Shown one piece after another: positions 1-10,490 of a stretch of 64,000 nucleotides of DNA. How positions within the stretch are numbered: position 1 is the first letter of the stretch; each line of letters opens with the position of its first letter. Position numbers and translations under genes: made by a program. Where the stretch lies: NCBI GenBank assembly GCA_006538405.1, contig BJKQ01000003.1, positions 1,860,001 to 1,924,000 on the forward strand, written 5' to 3'. The notes under the pieces are model-generated. The model was not told where the DNA came from and ran no database searches. It saw nothing but the letters and a program-made list of their open reading frames with translations. This stretch comes from Hansfordia pulvinata. Taxonomy: Eukaryota; Ascomycota; Sordariomycetes; Xylariales.

Positions 1-720
1 GGCGGCTGCTTGCGCTCTGAGCCTCATACGGACCTGCTGACTTGGGAGTTGCCAGCAGAGGTCAAGTTGGCCCGCCGTGCCACCTCGGCGCAGTGGCTCA
101 GCCGCCGGGGGTCTGTGAGTAAATTTGGAATTTCTGCACTTCAAAAAGCGCAGATTCGCGGGCTTCAATACGAGAAAGAGATGGGTCTTTTCCCGTTCCA
201 CGGGCGAGTGTAGAGCCTCTTTGTCGAAATCGAAGCACCTCGCGATCCCCAGCGTGTCTCCATCCACAGCAGTCAAGACTTACCTTAATGTGGATATTGT
301 CTTGGAGGTTCGACCAAGACTTCTCGCAAGTTTGACGCCGCTGCTCGTCCGTCTCGAGCAAACTGAAAAAAAGATTCCTGGGCCCCGGGCTCACGTCCGA
401 AAAGAAAAGTCTGCGGCCTCCATCGCCCAGAGAATGAGACGAAGAGACACTCGGCGCTGATGGGACACATAGGGTCCTTCTAGGCCTCCCTCAGACCCGT
501 CGGCCTGCCGCCCGTCTCCGGTCCGGTCTGGCGACCACCACCCACCCGGGTGAAAGCGACGATCAGTGTATAGCCCACCTTTTGTGTGCCATATCTCGGC
601 CCCGGCTTTTTTCCGTACAACCCGCGCGCGCAAACCCCCCCCCGAGCCCACGTGCTTATTCTTCCGACCAGAGTTCCCACGCGAAGCAGCAACAGAAAAC
701 AATGCACACGGCTCGCCGAT

Positions 721-750
721 GGCAAGGCAAGGCAAGGCAAGGCAAGGCAA
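721..750. repeat. (GGCAA)6 pentamer microsatellite
   Basis: Six perfect head-to-tail copies of GGCAA. A related AAGGC run occurs at 25764-25783 and a GGCGA run at 1407-1426, so purine-rich pentamers recur in intergenic DNA here. Confidence 0.95.
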
Positions 751-1311
751 GGGGGAGTCCTCGCACGTGCTGTCAGCAAGTTCCGGAACCCTGCACACGC
801 GCGGCGAGGGTCTCGGGCCGGACGCGAGGGCACGCACAGACAGCTCATGCGACGCTGGGGAGGGGTTGTTGGGGCAGAGTGGTAAAACCGTGAGAATTTC
901 GGGGTCGTTCCCGTGTTAGCTGCGACCTTCCCCCCGCGGGCTCTCCGACTCTACCTAATAAACCAGAGAGATCCTGCAAATTCAGCCCCGGCAACCCCGA
1001 TCAACCGATGATACACAGCTTGCACGCATCCCGGCTGGACGCAGACAACATCTCAAACCAGGACCTGATGACCTGCCCAGCATCCAGGCGAACCCAGCGA
1101 AGATCCCGGGGCTTTGTTTTTTGTTCTCCCCTCCCTCTCTTCTCCTCCTTGGCCCCCCTGCAGGCCCTCGAGCTGGTGCGCAACAGGTGAGAACGCCGTG
1201 CTGAGCCCCCCCCTGCGCGGATCTCAAAACGCCCCCGGGGCCAGCAAAAAAAAAAGACCAGGGTGGCTGTAGATGGTGTTTGAGGACCGTTTGAGAAAAG
1301 AAAAGAAAAGA

Positions 1312-1359
1312 GTCGCAGCCACCTCCGCGCTGGGAGTCGCAGCCACCTCCGCGCTGGGA
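1312..1359. repeat. 24-bp perfect tandem duplication
   Basis: Two identical, directly abutting 24-bp copies (1312-1335 and 1336-1359), each beginning GTCGCAGCC and ending CGCTGGGA. The perfect identity suggests a recent replication-slippage duplication. Confidence 0.95.
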
Positions 1360-1406
1360 AACCTCATCACGCGTTGGGCCGTGGGTTGGGATGCTGCTCC
1401 TGCGAA

Positions 1407-1426
1407 GGCGAGGCGAGGCGAGGCGA
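1407..1426. repeat. (GGCGA)4 pentamer microsatellite
   Basis: Four perfect copies of GGCGA in non-coding DNA. Confidence 0.9.
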
Positions 1427-2032
1427 GACCCAGGGAGAAATACGCGTGGCTCGGCGCCCGGGTGGGATGAGAGAACCACGCGACTGACCTTGGGCCTGTT
1501 GGCTGTGGATTACACGAGGACGGCGTAGCCCACGTCTCCTCGAGGAAACCCCGTGATGCGAATGCAAGGGCGAAAGTCGCGAACGAGAAAGCCCTCGTTT
1601 GAGCTTCTGGACCTGGTCACCAATGCTCATCTTCCCTTATCGTGATACGGCCACATTAAACCGGTGTTTTTTCGCGCCGCGTGGTGGAATGCCACACGAG
1701 GAGGCTGTGAATTCCGATAAAAGATTAAACCAGGAAACGATGCTTGAGAGATCTCTCTCCCACGAATGCATTCGCTGTCCCCGGTTCACGGGTTATGAGA
1801 TCAGCAAGATGGAGGCGTAATGGAAGTGTGAAGCTGGCAAGCAGTCCTCCGAATCAGGAACGTCAAGTCTCTTGCAACATATCAGAATTCATGACAATAA
1901 GCTGAGTGAAATGTCCTGTATCCGCATCGTTCTCCCCTGCCTGCACGCAACCGCTTCCCTTGCAACTTCACAAACACCCATCCCCTACCTAATCACCCTC
2001 AGACGCCCCCCCCCTTGGATCCCGGGTGAACC

Positions 2033-2761
2033 TCAAGACAGCTTGTCAAAGACCTCGACGACCGCCCGGGCCGTCGACTCGGCGCTCTGCGGGTTCATGC
2101 CCGTGACGAGCCGGCCGTCCACGACGTGGAAGTCGTCCCAGACCCCGGGGGCCCGCTCGTACCTTGCGCCCAGCCTCGCCGCCACCTCGTCGACCATCTC
2201 GGCGCCCCAGCCCCGCAGCTCCGCCATGACGCCCATGTCCGTCTCGGCCTGCGTCGTGAACCCCGTCATCCGCCGCCCGCGGATCAGCGGCTCCCCCGTC
2301 GCGGGGTCCCTCACGCCCGCGAAGATGGCGGGACCGTGGCACACCGAGGCCACCACCCCGCCCCGGGCCCACACGCCCTCGGCCGCGCGCTGCAGGCCCT
2401 TCGCCCCGGGATAGTCGATCAGCGCCGCGTGCCCCGCCGACGCGAAGAAGACGCCGTAGCGCGAGGGGTCCACGTCCGCCGCCCGGAGCATCCCGCCGTC
2501 GAGCGCCCGCCGGAAGTCGGACGCCGGGTCCTGCCAGGCCGCCAGGTCCGCGCCGGCCAGGAAGTCGGGCTGCTGCGACAGCCAGTCGGGCGTGTACGAG
2601 CCCGTCTCCGACGCCAGGTCGACCTCGAAGCCGGCCGCGTGCAGCACGTTGAACGGGTGCAGGGCCTCGGTCACGAAGAGGCCCGTCGTCTCCCGCCCTT
2701 GGAAAAGGGGCGCCGTCGCCGAGGTGACGCTGATGAGGGCGCGGCGAGGAAGGGCGGTCAT
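2033..2761 (-). CDS. DJ-1/PfpI family protein, Hsp31-like
   Basis: Uninterrupted 242-residue frame with no intron, the usual size for class I glutamine amidotransferase-like Hsp31 proteins. The nucleophile elbow ASVCHGPA places the catalytic Cys at 141, followed by His142. The acidic residue that polarises this Cys in the superfamily fits Glu32 in FVTEALHPF. Family members act as glutathione-independent glyoxalases or deglycase-like stress proteins in the cytosol; which activity applies here is inference. The start is the first ATG of the frame and is followed by a typical beta-strand (ALISVTSA). It is transcribed divergently from the Zn2Cys6 regulator that begins 522 bp away, so the two may share control elements. 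Confidence 0.9.
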   Translation of the reverse strand: MTALPRRALISVTSATAPLFQGRETTGLFVTEALHPFNVLHAAGFEVDLASETGSYTPDWLSQQPDFLAGADLAAWQDPASDFRRALDGGMLRAADVDPSRYGVFFASAGHAALIDYPGAKGLQRAAEGVWARGGVVASVCHGPAIFAGVRDPATGEPLIRGRRMTGFTTQAETDMGVMAELRGWGAEMVDEVAARLGARYERAPGVWDDFHVVDGRLVTGMNPQSAESTARAVVEVFDKLS

Positions 2762-3283
2762 TTTGGGAGCTGGGGGTTTTTTTTCCCCGAGAGGCGTTGA
2801 TCGTCGAGTTTAAAGTAGATGGTTGAGAGGAAGCTGAGCGTTGGCTTGCTTGGATGTGCTGAATGCCTAAATCTGCTGTGATACTGTTTTGATGAGGGTT
2901 GGTTCGAATTTCAGCGTGACGAAGCTGCCATCTTTTATACCCACAAGAGGTCAGCACCTCGAGAGCCTGAAGAGCCTCAACTCCCAGAACTCCGGCTGGA
3001 GTCGTCCATCGGGCACCCCTCCATGTCAGCACACTCGCAACTGGAGGAGTGACTCCCACTGGTGGAAAGCGAGGCATGGACACACCCAGGCCCGTGATTG
3101 TCAGCTCAGCTCCCGGTAAAGGGCCACGCGGCAGCCAATCACAGCATCTCCTCAGACTCCGAAGGCCCGGCTTCCCCACTCCCGAAAGCGCCCGGGGTCG
3201 ACTCCGTCCGGACATGAGGCACGCATAACGCACGACGACGCCCGCCACACTCCGAGGCGGGATGGTGGCTCGCCAGCTTCACC
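2762..3283. promoter_or_regulatory. shared divergent promoter region
   Basis: A 522-bp gap separates the start codons of the minus-strand DJ-1 family gene and the plus-strand Zn2Cys6 regulator. No gene fits inside. Head-to-head arrangement with a fungal regulator makes co-regulation plausible, but I cannot name binding sites with confidence. Confidence 0.5.
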
Positions 3284-5776
3284 ATGGCGTCGGCAGCTCC
3301 CGTCACCCCGGGCGCGCGGAGGCTCGATCTCCGGACCAAGCGCCACCAGGTGTCCAAGGCGTGCGACTCGTGCCGCGCCCACCGGATCAAGTGCGACAGC
3401 GGCCGCCCGTGCCTCAACTGCCAGGCCAGGAGCCGCGTCTGCACCCAGGCCGTTCCGTCCCAGGCGGCCACGCTGTCGGCCGCCCACAAGGAGATCGACG
3501 AGCTGCGCCAGCGAGTCCTCAACTTGGAACAGGAGCTCCGCCAAGAGAGGTCTGCGTCTGCTCATCCGGGCCCGCCTGCAACTACGCCTACGCCTACGCC
3601 TACTACGTCCTCGACGCTCTTGTCTGCTTCAACTCACCAGGCGCCGCCCTCTCAACCCGATACTCACGATACCGACCGCACTTGGACACTTGACAACGGG
3701 CATGCTGCGTCCTGGCGAGCTCCGATCTGGCAAGGCACGTTGCTGCGCCCGCCCCGATCCCCTCACGCCTCGTGGTTTGGCCCCTCGTCCCTCTACGACT
3801 TTGCAAGGCGCTTCAGCACCGCCCTCAGGTCCAGGCTGCAGCCTCACCAACCCCCCGAGGATCATCAGACCCCCGATCTCCTCCCAGAGCCAGCCGGAAG
3901 CGCCGCGCTCCTCAACAGCCAAAGACCCTCCCAGCCCAGTGGCCTGTCCCAGCAGCCAGCACTGTCCGTTCAGGACTCTGCCGCGCCTCTCACCCCGACA
4001 CAGGAGCAGCACTTCATCGGTCTCTTCTGGGAGTCTTACCACACGTGCGTGTTTCCCATCCTCGACGAGACCGAGTTCAAGGAGCACCACCACCGCCTCT
4101 GGGCCGGCGGCGAGCGCAAGCCCTCGGCCCTGGCCGACATGGTCCTCGCCATCTGCATGCAGATCGGCGTCTCCGCGCTGCCCGCGGACCAGCAGGGCGC
4201 CGTCCTGGGACCCGGCCAGGACGCCACCGTGGCGGGCTGCTTCTTCTACCGGCGATCCCAGCGGCACCTGGCGCAGGAGCTCGACAGCCCAACCTACGCC
4301 ACGCTCCAGTGCCATCTGCTGGCCGCCGTCTACCAGTGCGGCGGGTCCTTCCACAACATGGTCGATGGCTCCGCCGCCCAGGCCCTGCGTGTGGCTTATA
4401 TGCTGGGCCTGCACGTCGACCCGTCGGTTTCCGGGTCCGCGTTCGACGAAAAGGAGCGCCAGCGCCGCCGCATCCTCTGGTGGGCGGTGTACCTGCTCGA
4501 CTCGAAGGTGGGCATGAAGTTTGGACGGCCGTTCTTGATCCACGACCATGGCCACTCAGAGAGTCATGGCCACAGAAGCACCGGCAACGACGACGCGGGC
4601 ACGACGATGCCGCGATTCCCCGACCACGACTTCGCCGCCGCCCGGTTGTCGGGCTCCACGTTCGGGCCCCTGGGCGCCAACGGCACCGACGTCTCGTGGC
4701 TGAGCTTCCACGTCTGGCACACCAAGCTGTACATGGCCGCGCGGCACGCGCACCGCACCTTGTACGAGACGGACGTCCTCGTCGCGAGCCAACGCCAACC
4801 CCTGCCGAACCCGAAAGGCGTGTGGGGCTCGCCGAGGCTCCTGGACGCGCACGCAGATATCTTGCTGCAAAGCCCCGGTGCCTCGTCGTCCGCGGTGCGA
4901 GCCCTCGAGTCCTGGGCCGAGAGCGTGCCGGCCGAGCTCAAAACGCCGCGACGAGACGGCGGGTTCGCGTTCTCGACGGACGGGACGGCGCTTGAGATGG
5001 AGGTGTTCGCGCCCGTGTGGTTCCAGCGGCAGAGGCTGCTGCTCGAGGCCGCGTGGCATCACCAAATGGCGTGCACGTTCCGGGTCTTCATCTCTTTTCA
5101 CAGTCGGCATTCTGCTGCTGCCACGGCCACCGCCGACTCGGGGGGCGGGAATGCGAGCGACGCAAGCGCGTGCGGATCGGCGGAACGCCTGGCCTCTCTC
5201 TCCGCTTCCCACGCGGTGGCGTTTACACGCCTCGCGCACCAGGTGCTGACCACGTCGTCGCTGCTCGACGGGTGGCACGAAATGTTTCAGTGGCAGTGGA
5301 GCGCCGCCATGGTCATGGCGGGCTATCTCTTGGGCGTAGCAGCCTCGCCAGGAGGGACACGGGCGTTGGCGGTGCGCGACGCGCTCCCGTTGGCCGTCGT
5401 CGCGCTCGATGCGTTCGGGGACCGGTTCGGCATCGCGAGGGACGCGGCTAGGATCGTGAAGGTGCTGATGACGCAGATCGATGGGATTGCCGCGGCGGCG
5501 CCGGCGCCGGAGACGCGGCAGGGGCGTTACGCTGACCCCCAAGGAGAAGACCCTATCTTGTCGGCAGCGGTGGCCAGTGGTGGTGGGGGCGAGGGGGAGA
5601 TGATGGCTCTGGATGGGATGCTGCAGGGTGTGGAGGGGCATGGGTTGAATCTGGAGGGCTTGTTCACGGGGTCCGGCCAGGATTTATTGGATCTCGCACT
5701 GAGCGTGGACTTTTGGGGCGACGTAGATGCGCTGTGGCCTGCTGTGGGCCTTGTTGATCAGCAGTTTCCGATGTAA
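3284..5776 (+). CDS. Zn2Cys6 fungal transcription factor
   Basis: An 830-residue intronless frame. The N-terminal binuclear zinc cluster has six cysteines at 27, 30, 37, 43, 46 and 53, with the classical CX2CX6CX5CX2CX6C spacing. A short heptad-like coiled coil follows (IDELRQRVLNLEQELRQ, about 70-86) and could mediate dimerisation. A Pro/Thr/Ser linker leads to the fungal_trans middle homology region from about residue 230, recognisable by LFWESYHTCVFPILD and LWWAVYLLDSKVGMKFGRP. The late motif HEMFQWQWSAAM resembles regulators of the XlnR/AraR type, a comparison made from memory. The start ATG has an ACC Kozak context. It should be a nuclear activator or repressor; its targets are unknown, though the divergent DJ-1 gene is a candidate. 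Confidence 0.88.
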   Translation: MASAAPVTPGARRLDLRTKRHQVSKACDSCRAHRIKCDSGRPCLNCQARSRVCTQAVPSQAATLSAAHKEIDELRQRVLNLEQELRQERSASAHPGPPATTPTPTPTTSSTLLSASTHQAPPSQPDTHDTDRTWTLDNGHAASWRAPIWQGTLLRPPRSPHASWFGPSSLYDFARRFSTALRSRLQPHQPPEDHQTPDLLPEPAGSAALLNSQRPSQPSGLSQQPALSVQDSAAPLTPTQEQHFIGLFWESYHTCVFPILDETEFKEHHHRLWAGGERKPSALADMVLAICMQIGVSALPADQQGAVLGPGQDATVAGCFFYRRSQRHLAQELDSPTYATLQCHLLAAVYQCGGSFHNMVDGSAAQALRVAYMLGLHVDPSVSGSAFDEKERQRRRILWWAVYLLDSKVGMKFGRPFLIHDHGHSESHGHRSTGNDDAGTTMPRFPDHDFAAARLSGSTFGPLGANGTDVSWLSFHVWHTKLYMAARHAHRTLYETDVLVASQRQPLPNPKGVWGSPRLLDAHADILLQSPGASSSAVRALESWAESVPAELKTPRRDGGFAFSTDGTALEMEVFAPVWFQRQRLLLEAAWHHQMACTFRVFISFHSRHSAAATATADSGGGNASDASACGSAERLASLSASHAVAFTRLAHQVLTTSSLLDGWHEMFQWQWSAAMVMAGYLLGVAASPGGTRALAVRDALPLAVVALDAFGDRFGIARDAARIVKVLMTQIDGIAAAAPAPETRQGRYADPQGEDPILSAAVASGGGGEGEMMALDGMLQGVEGHGLNLEGLFTGSGQDLLDLALSVDFWGDVDALWPAVGLVDQQFPM

Positions 5777-6742
5777 GTGGTGTTTTCCAACGTCGAATTG
5801 ATCTGCAGAGAGTGGGATGAAGATTTCACCCGGCATACTGGACGTTGAATCAATCGACAGTCGCGTTAGGCAAGTCGTGAGGGCCGGTGGCGCGTCCCGA
5901 ACGTGTCGGCTTGGCTAGCAAGCACGTGACTGCTGGCACTTTGGATGAATTAGGTACGAATTAGGTACGGGCACCTCACTTTGGTGGGACAAGACCCGAC
6001 GACGCGCCCGACCTTTTGCATGGGCCACGCTCGTACACCACGACCTGCTGCTGTTCGCCCCGGCGACGAACCAGAACCAGTCTTGTCCAAACCATCACGT
6101 CGACGCGACTCCAGGATGTGACCCGTCAGTTCTCTGGGGCATTTCTTTTCCACGGCCGTGTGAGGGTGAGGCTGCGAACGCGATCTGGAAGCACCGTGAG
6201 AGTGTCGCTGAGGTGGTGGCAGCATGGATGCATCGCACGTCTCCCTGCGGCCTTCGAGGCGCCGGCTCGCACGTTGCATCTCGTCGGATCGCGTGCGGCT
6301 CTGGAGGGCATCCGATGTCGTCGCCGGGAGGTACCAAGCTGGTACTCTTGTCGTCGTCGCCCGCACCTTCCTCCTGCGCCTTGCCGGTTGTACAGCAGAG
6401 GTCGGACCTTCCACATCCGCGTTGCTCCCAACTGCGTGAGATCCTCGTATGGCCGATGGATGGATGCAGCCGCATCTCACCACCCGACATCCGCCTACCT
6501 CGCCGACTGCACCGCGCAACCACCAGCCTCACCTCGCATTGCAGTGAAGCCGCCGCCGCCCCCGCGACGACGCCCCTGGTTCCCAGCGTCTTCTAAGGAT
6601 GGCCCTGGTGCTGTCCTCGCCGTTCAGCTCGTTGCTCTTCCAGAGCCGCGGCCACCACCTCGACCAACCATTCCATGCCCTTAATGACCTGATGCCTTGA
6701 ACAACCCGACATCCCCCGACGATGCAATGCCCCGTAAGTTGG

Positions 6743-6776
<34 letters not shown>

Positions 6777-7619
6777 CTCCGCACCCTGCGCGCATATGAC
6801 GTTGCTGTCCATGACGATACAACTGGTAAAAGGTCCGACTGTGGGAGCCTCTGGTTCCGGCTCCTTCTCCCCTTGCCCTCTGGCCCAGCCACGACCCTGT
6901 CTTTCCACTCCCAATCAGTCTTGAAGCCCATCGCGCATAGGCCTGCACCAGCGCAGTCCCTACCGCTCGGATGTAGTACCGGCCCCGGCTCAAGTAAATC
7001 AATCTCCCTGCTTGCACCCTTGTGCTGCTGCCGTTGCTAAATTGGAGCTCGTCTTCCAAACTCTCCCATGAGGTCGGTCCAAAGGCCGCAACGGACAGGC
7101 CCGTCTGGTGAAGGCTTGGCATTCGGGACCGTCCCGAAGCCGCTGTTCCCGCAGGTTGATGACAACTTTAGAGAATTTCAAACTTCCGAGACAACGCCTC
7201 GTCATGTCGCCTCTCTGCTGGCTCTTGCTTCCTGATTCTATGTTTCGGATTCGCTAACGGCCAAGCCAACACTCATAGTCTCCCTTTCTGCCTGACCGTC
7301 TTGTCATCCACCAGTTCTCTTTTCACAATCAGAGTTGCGCGGGCTGCAGCTGCTTGTTTGGTATGGGTCCTCTGCCCCAGCAACAGGCTCCTCACCTTCC
7401 CACGCTGCGAAACATTGGTTATCATTGTTTTTCTCTCTCACCTCTATTTGAAGCAACGCTCCTCCCGTCAAGACTTTTGTTTCTAGCTCGTCGTCTCAAC
7501 CTTTCGACGGTGCCTTCTTCTATCAGTTTCAGCCTTCCGCTCCGTCTTCAGCATCAATCTCCCCCCTAAGGCTTGGTCTACACCGTGTGACTGCACGTGC
7601 TTCTACCTCAAAATCAACC
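5777..7619. other. gene-free region and leader of the next gene
   Basis: About 1.8 kb without a supportable gene. The right part (from roughly 7300) is pyrimidine-rich, as expected for the promoter and 5' leader of the gene starting at 7620. A (CT)14 microsatellite lies at 6746-6773. Confidence 0.5.
6746..6773. repeat. (CT)14 microsatellite
   Basis: Fourteen perfect CT dinucleotides in non-coding DNA, 0.85 kb upstream of the start codon at 7620. Confidence 0.95.
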
Positions 7620-10490
7620 ATGGGCGACGCGGTCAGTTGGGAAGACTTCGACAGGCCTGAAGGGACAGAACTTGGGTTTGGAAATCGATGCCATGCGCTA
7701 GGCTGCGACGCAATCGTGCTGGGTAGACCTCCCTTCTGCATGAATCACACCCCGTCTTCTGTTGCAACGAGCCTCCCTGGGGTAAGAACTCTTATTGACA
7801 CCATTCACCATGGCCGAAGAAGTCCCTTTCCCGGCCAAACACCCGGGCCTTTTCAGCCTCAAATTCCCGATGAAGGACGGCCAGAAACAGTAATGGAAGG
7901 CCAAGAAGAGCTGAGCGCCCAGGAACAAATAGAATACCTCGCGAGCGGGCCTATTCTCCCACTGGACATCGAGAAGAAACGACTGGACGCCAGACGCGTG
8001 GCTCGAAAGACTGTGCGGGCTCGGAACGAGCCTCAAACATACCCAGCAACACCGGCAACCACCCAGCATGCTTTGACTTCGGGCCCTACAGCTGCGCCAT
8101 TGGCAATACCGGCAGTATTCCAGCCCAACCGTGGTCTTTTGGCGCCTGACTCGTCGTTTGGCGAGCCAACAGTAATCCAGGACTCTTCGAATCTGTATTC
8201 CAGTCCATCAGTATTGACACCGAGACGCGATGCCCCCGTGGTAGCTTCGTCAACTCGTGGGTCAGGTTTGGCTATTCCTGCGTCGTATATAGCCCAGACT
8301 GCTCTCGACCTGGTCACGCAGCAATTGGGTAGACCTTCCCCAGGTGTGCCAGAGACTAGGGAGTCTCTTGAACGGGCTTCTAGACCGCCAGTGTTCACTC
8401 CGTCAACTGTCCCGCCTGACAGACCCAAGTCGCCCCAGATCAGCCAAGGCATTATTGATTTGACAGAGCTTTCAGATGAGGATGACAACCATATTCGGTC
8501 GGTCTTCTCTGATGAACCCGTCTTCTCTGAACCCTTCTTCCCTGGACCCTTCTCCTCTGAACCTGCCTTTTCTGGACCCGTCTTCCCACAGACTTTCCTT
8601 GAACCTGGCCCGGAGGAACCTGATTTTTCCGAACCTGATTACGCAGAACCCGTTACCGAATCTGTTCAAGATGAGACATTTCACCACATTATGCCAATAA
8701 GCCAGGGTTTTTTGCCTCCCGGTGCGCCAACTAGTCAAGTTCCTTCGACGATCCGCTCCAATGTTCGAGGCCAAGGAAGTAAGTCTGGAAGTTGGACGAT
8801 ATTTGATCTTGATGCGGACAATACCGTCTTCGACTTAGATGCGTCACCTCCCGGCAGTGACCTTGGGCCAATACAGTCGAATTCTCCGGAACATGACCAT
8901 CATTCGCCGGTTTCAGCTAACAATGCGATCCAAGACCAGCAAGGTGGGAGGGATTATGTCGTCATGAATAGGCCGACTGCTCCGGTGTCAGGTGCTCTCC
9001 AGGACTCTGTCGGCGTCGTCCATCAGCCTTTTCATGGCTCACACGGAACTTCTAGTGGTGAACCAGAGGCTTCAGCTTCAGCACTCGCTGAAGTGACATC
9101 GCCTTCCAGTGATGGCTCACATATCCAAAGTTATGAAGCCCTGACTGACCCTCGTCCATTTGGGTATATATCATGTCTTGCGGCCGATCGGTCGACAACG
9201 CCAACTGAGAGAATCGCCGGGGAAGAAATATCTCCAGGATCGCCCGAGACCCTGGAGGGACATCTTAGCATATCTGCTCTATTTCAACTGCCAATCTCGC
9301 AAACTGAATCAGAAACCCCAAGAGGCTTCGCGCAAGGCCCGGAGGAAGTGACAAAGACCATTGTAGCGAAGGCCGTTGAGACGAAAAGTCCAAGCCCGAA
9401 ACTCTCAAAGGACCAGGCCACGAAGCCAGGAAACCAGGACTGCACATTTGCCCTAGGGGGCAGTCTGCGTCCTTTGCCCTATCCCAGCTTGCCTTCTGCG
9501 CCTCCAGCATCGGCTCAAGAACAGAAAGAAGAGACCCAAGTCAGGGCAGAAACGATCCCATCACCGGTACCAAACCAAGTGCCCGAACTGATAGACTTGA
9601 CCGTTTCCGAAGTAGAGGCCTCTTCCGATGGGGAGGAAACCGCCCAAGCTTTCGGCGGTCTATCCTCCGAAAGCGCACAAACGGGCTCAGAGACACTGGG
9701 CCATGTCCAGGGGAAATACTTGAGCAAGGCACAACGGCAGGCCTATATTGATAAGCACCATGACGCGGAACTACTGGACTCGTTCATCTACGGAGCAGCA
9801 AACGAGCCGTTCCGACCAGGGTCGGAGACATTCGCAAGGAATTTCTGGGAGCTTCCACTACGACCAGCGCCCCCTCCTTCCGAGTTGCGCTTCGCCTTCT
9901 TGGACCCCCGAGTCCACTACCCGCAGAATTCGTCAGAATACTCGCGCAAACAGAAGCAAGACGAGATCGCCGGCCGGGGCCGGCGCAAGTCCCGCGTGGG
10001 GAAGGCAACCGTGAGCCGCATGCGGCAGACGCAGGCCACCATCGACCAGGCCATGTCCGACCTGCCGCGCCACGTGCTGGAGAACCCGCAGTGGGTAGCG
10101 GCGGTGCGGGAAATGATCTCGATCGAGGCTCGGGGCCACGCCCAGCACCTCCTGAAACTGGCAGAGGCGGAACAATACCAGCAGCTGCCGGGAGACCCGC
10201 CGCTGCAGCCGCCGGGTTCCGTGCCCTTCCAGTACGTCAACCCGGGCTTCTTCTCGGGCCGCTACGAGGAGCTTCCGAAAGAACTGACAGCGGGCACTAC
10301 TGCTGCCAGGGCTGCTGCATCGTCGTCCGCCGGCAAGGCTGCGCCTTCGCGGCCCCCCGCCAAGCGGCGCTCCTGGCGCTTTGCCACTGCTGCCGTTGCC
10401 GCCACGAGGGCTCGCTTGAACGCGAGAGCGAACGCGAAGCGGTGGCTCTCCAAAGATTTCCGCCCAGCCCGTAAGGCAGCGCCCGGGTAG
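7620..10490 (+). CDS. disordered protein with SUMO-interaction-like motifs
   Basis: Hypothetical protein of 956 residues in one exon; I do not recognise the family. The start chosen is the ATG with an AACC context at 7620. Residues 24-43 form a C-x4-C-x10-C-x2-H motif (RCHALGC...FCMNH) that could bind one zinc ion. Most of the protein is Pro/Ser/Glu-rich and looks disordered. Two stretches match SUMO-interaction motifs with acidic or Ser flanks: IIDLTELSDEDD (278-289) and LIDLTVSEVE (657-666). An imperfect repeat of EP-x-F-S-type units spans 296-347, and FDLDA occurs twice (395 and 404). The C-terminal quarter (from about 700) looks folded or helical, with basic runs such as GRRKSRVGK and PAKRRSWR that may be nuclear signals. 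A nuclear, SUMO-linked role is inference. No RING or helicase domain is visible. It converges with the aconitase gene. Confidence 0.8.
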   Translation: MGDAVSWEDFDRPEGTELGFGNRCHALGCDAIVLGRPPFCMNHTPSSVATSLPGVRTLIDTIHHGRRSPFPGQTPGPFQPQIPDEGRPETVMEGQEELSAQEQIEYLASGPILPLDIEKKRLDARRVARKTVRARNEPQTYPATPATTQHALTSGPTAAPLAIPAVFQPNRGLLAPDSSFGEPTVIQDSSNLYSSPSVLTPRRDAPVVASSTRGSGLAIPASYIAQTALDLVTQQLGRPSPGVPETRESLERASRPPVFTPSTVPPDRPKSPQISQGIIDLTELSDEDDNHIRSVFSDEPVFSEPFFPGPFSSEPAFSGPVFPQTFLEPGPEEPDFSEPDYAEPVTESVQDETFHHIMPISQGFLPPGAPTSQVPSTIRSNVRGQGSKSGSWTIFDLDADNTVFDLDASPPGSDLGPIQSNSPEHDHHSPVSANNAIQDQQGGRDYVVMNRPTAPVSGALQDSVGVVHQPFHGSHGTSSGEPEASASALAEVTSPSSDGSHIQSYEALTDPRPFGYISCLAADRSTTPTERIAGEEISPGSPETLEGHLSISALFQLPISQTESETPRGFAQGPEEVTKTIVAKAVETKSPSPKLSKDQATKPGNQDCTFALGGSLRPLPYPSLPSAPPASAQEQKEETQVRAETIPSPVPNQVPELIDLTVSEVEASSDGEETAQAFGGLSSESAQTGSETLGHVQGKYLSKAQRQAYIDKHHDAELLDSFIYGAANEPFRPGSETFARNFWELPLRPAPPPSELRFAFLDPRVHYPQNSSEYSRKQKQDEIAGRGRRKSRVGKATVSRMRQTQATIDQAMSDLPRHVLENPQWVAAVREMISIEARGHAQHLLKLAEAEQYQQLPGDPPLQPPGSVPFQYVNPGFFSGRYEELPKELTAGTTAARAAASSSAGKAAPSRPPAKRRSWRFATAAVAATRARLNARANAKRWLSKDFRPARKAAPG

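Larger units (their letters stand above)
1..2032. other. gene-free left flank
   Basis: I see no convincing gene in this stretch. The short open frames on both strands overlap each other and lack recognisable domains or start contexts. It holds two pentamer microsatellites and one 24-bp tandem duplication, listed separately. It lies downstream of the minus-strand DJ-1 family gene, so its right end probably contains that gene's 3' untranslated region. The far left could be the promoter of a gene outside the window. Confidence 0.5.

Noticed and set aside
2046..3248. 400-codon minus-strand open frame over the DJ-1 gene and its promoter
   Set aside because: It is Arg/Gly/Pro-rich, in another frame of the DJ-1 gene, with no domain.
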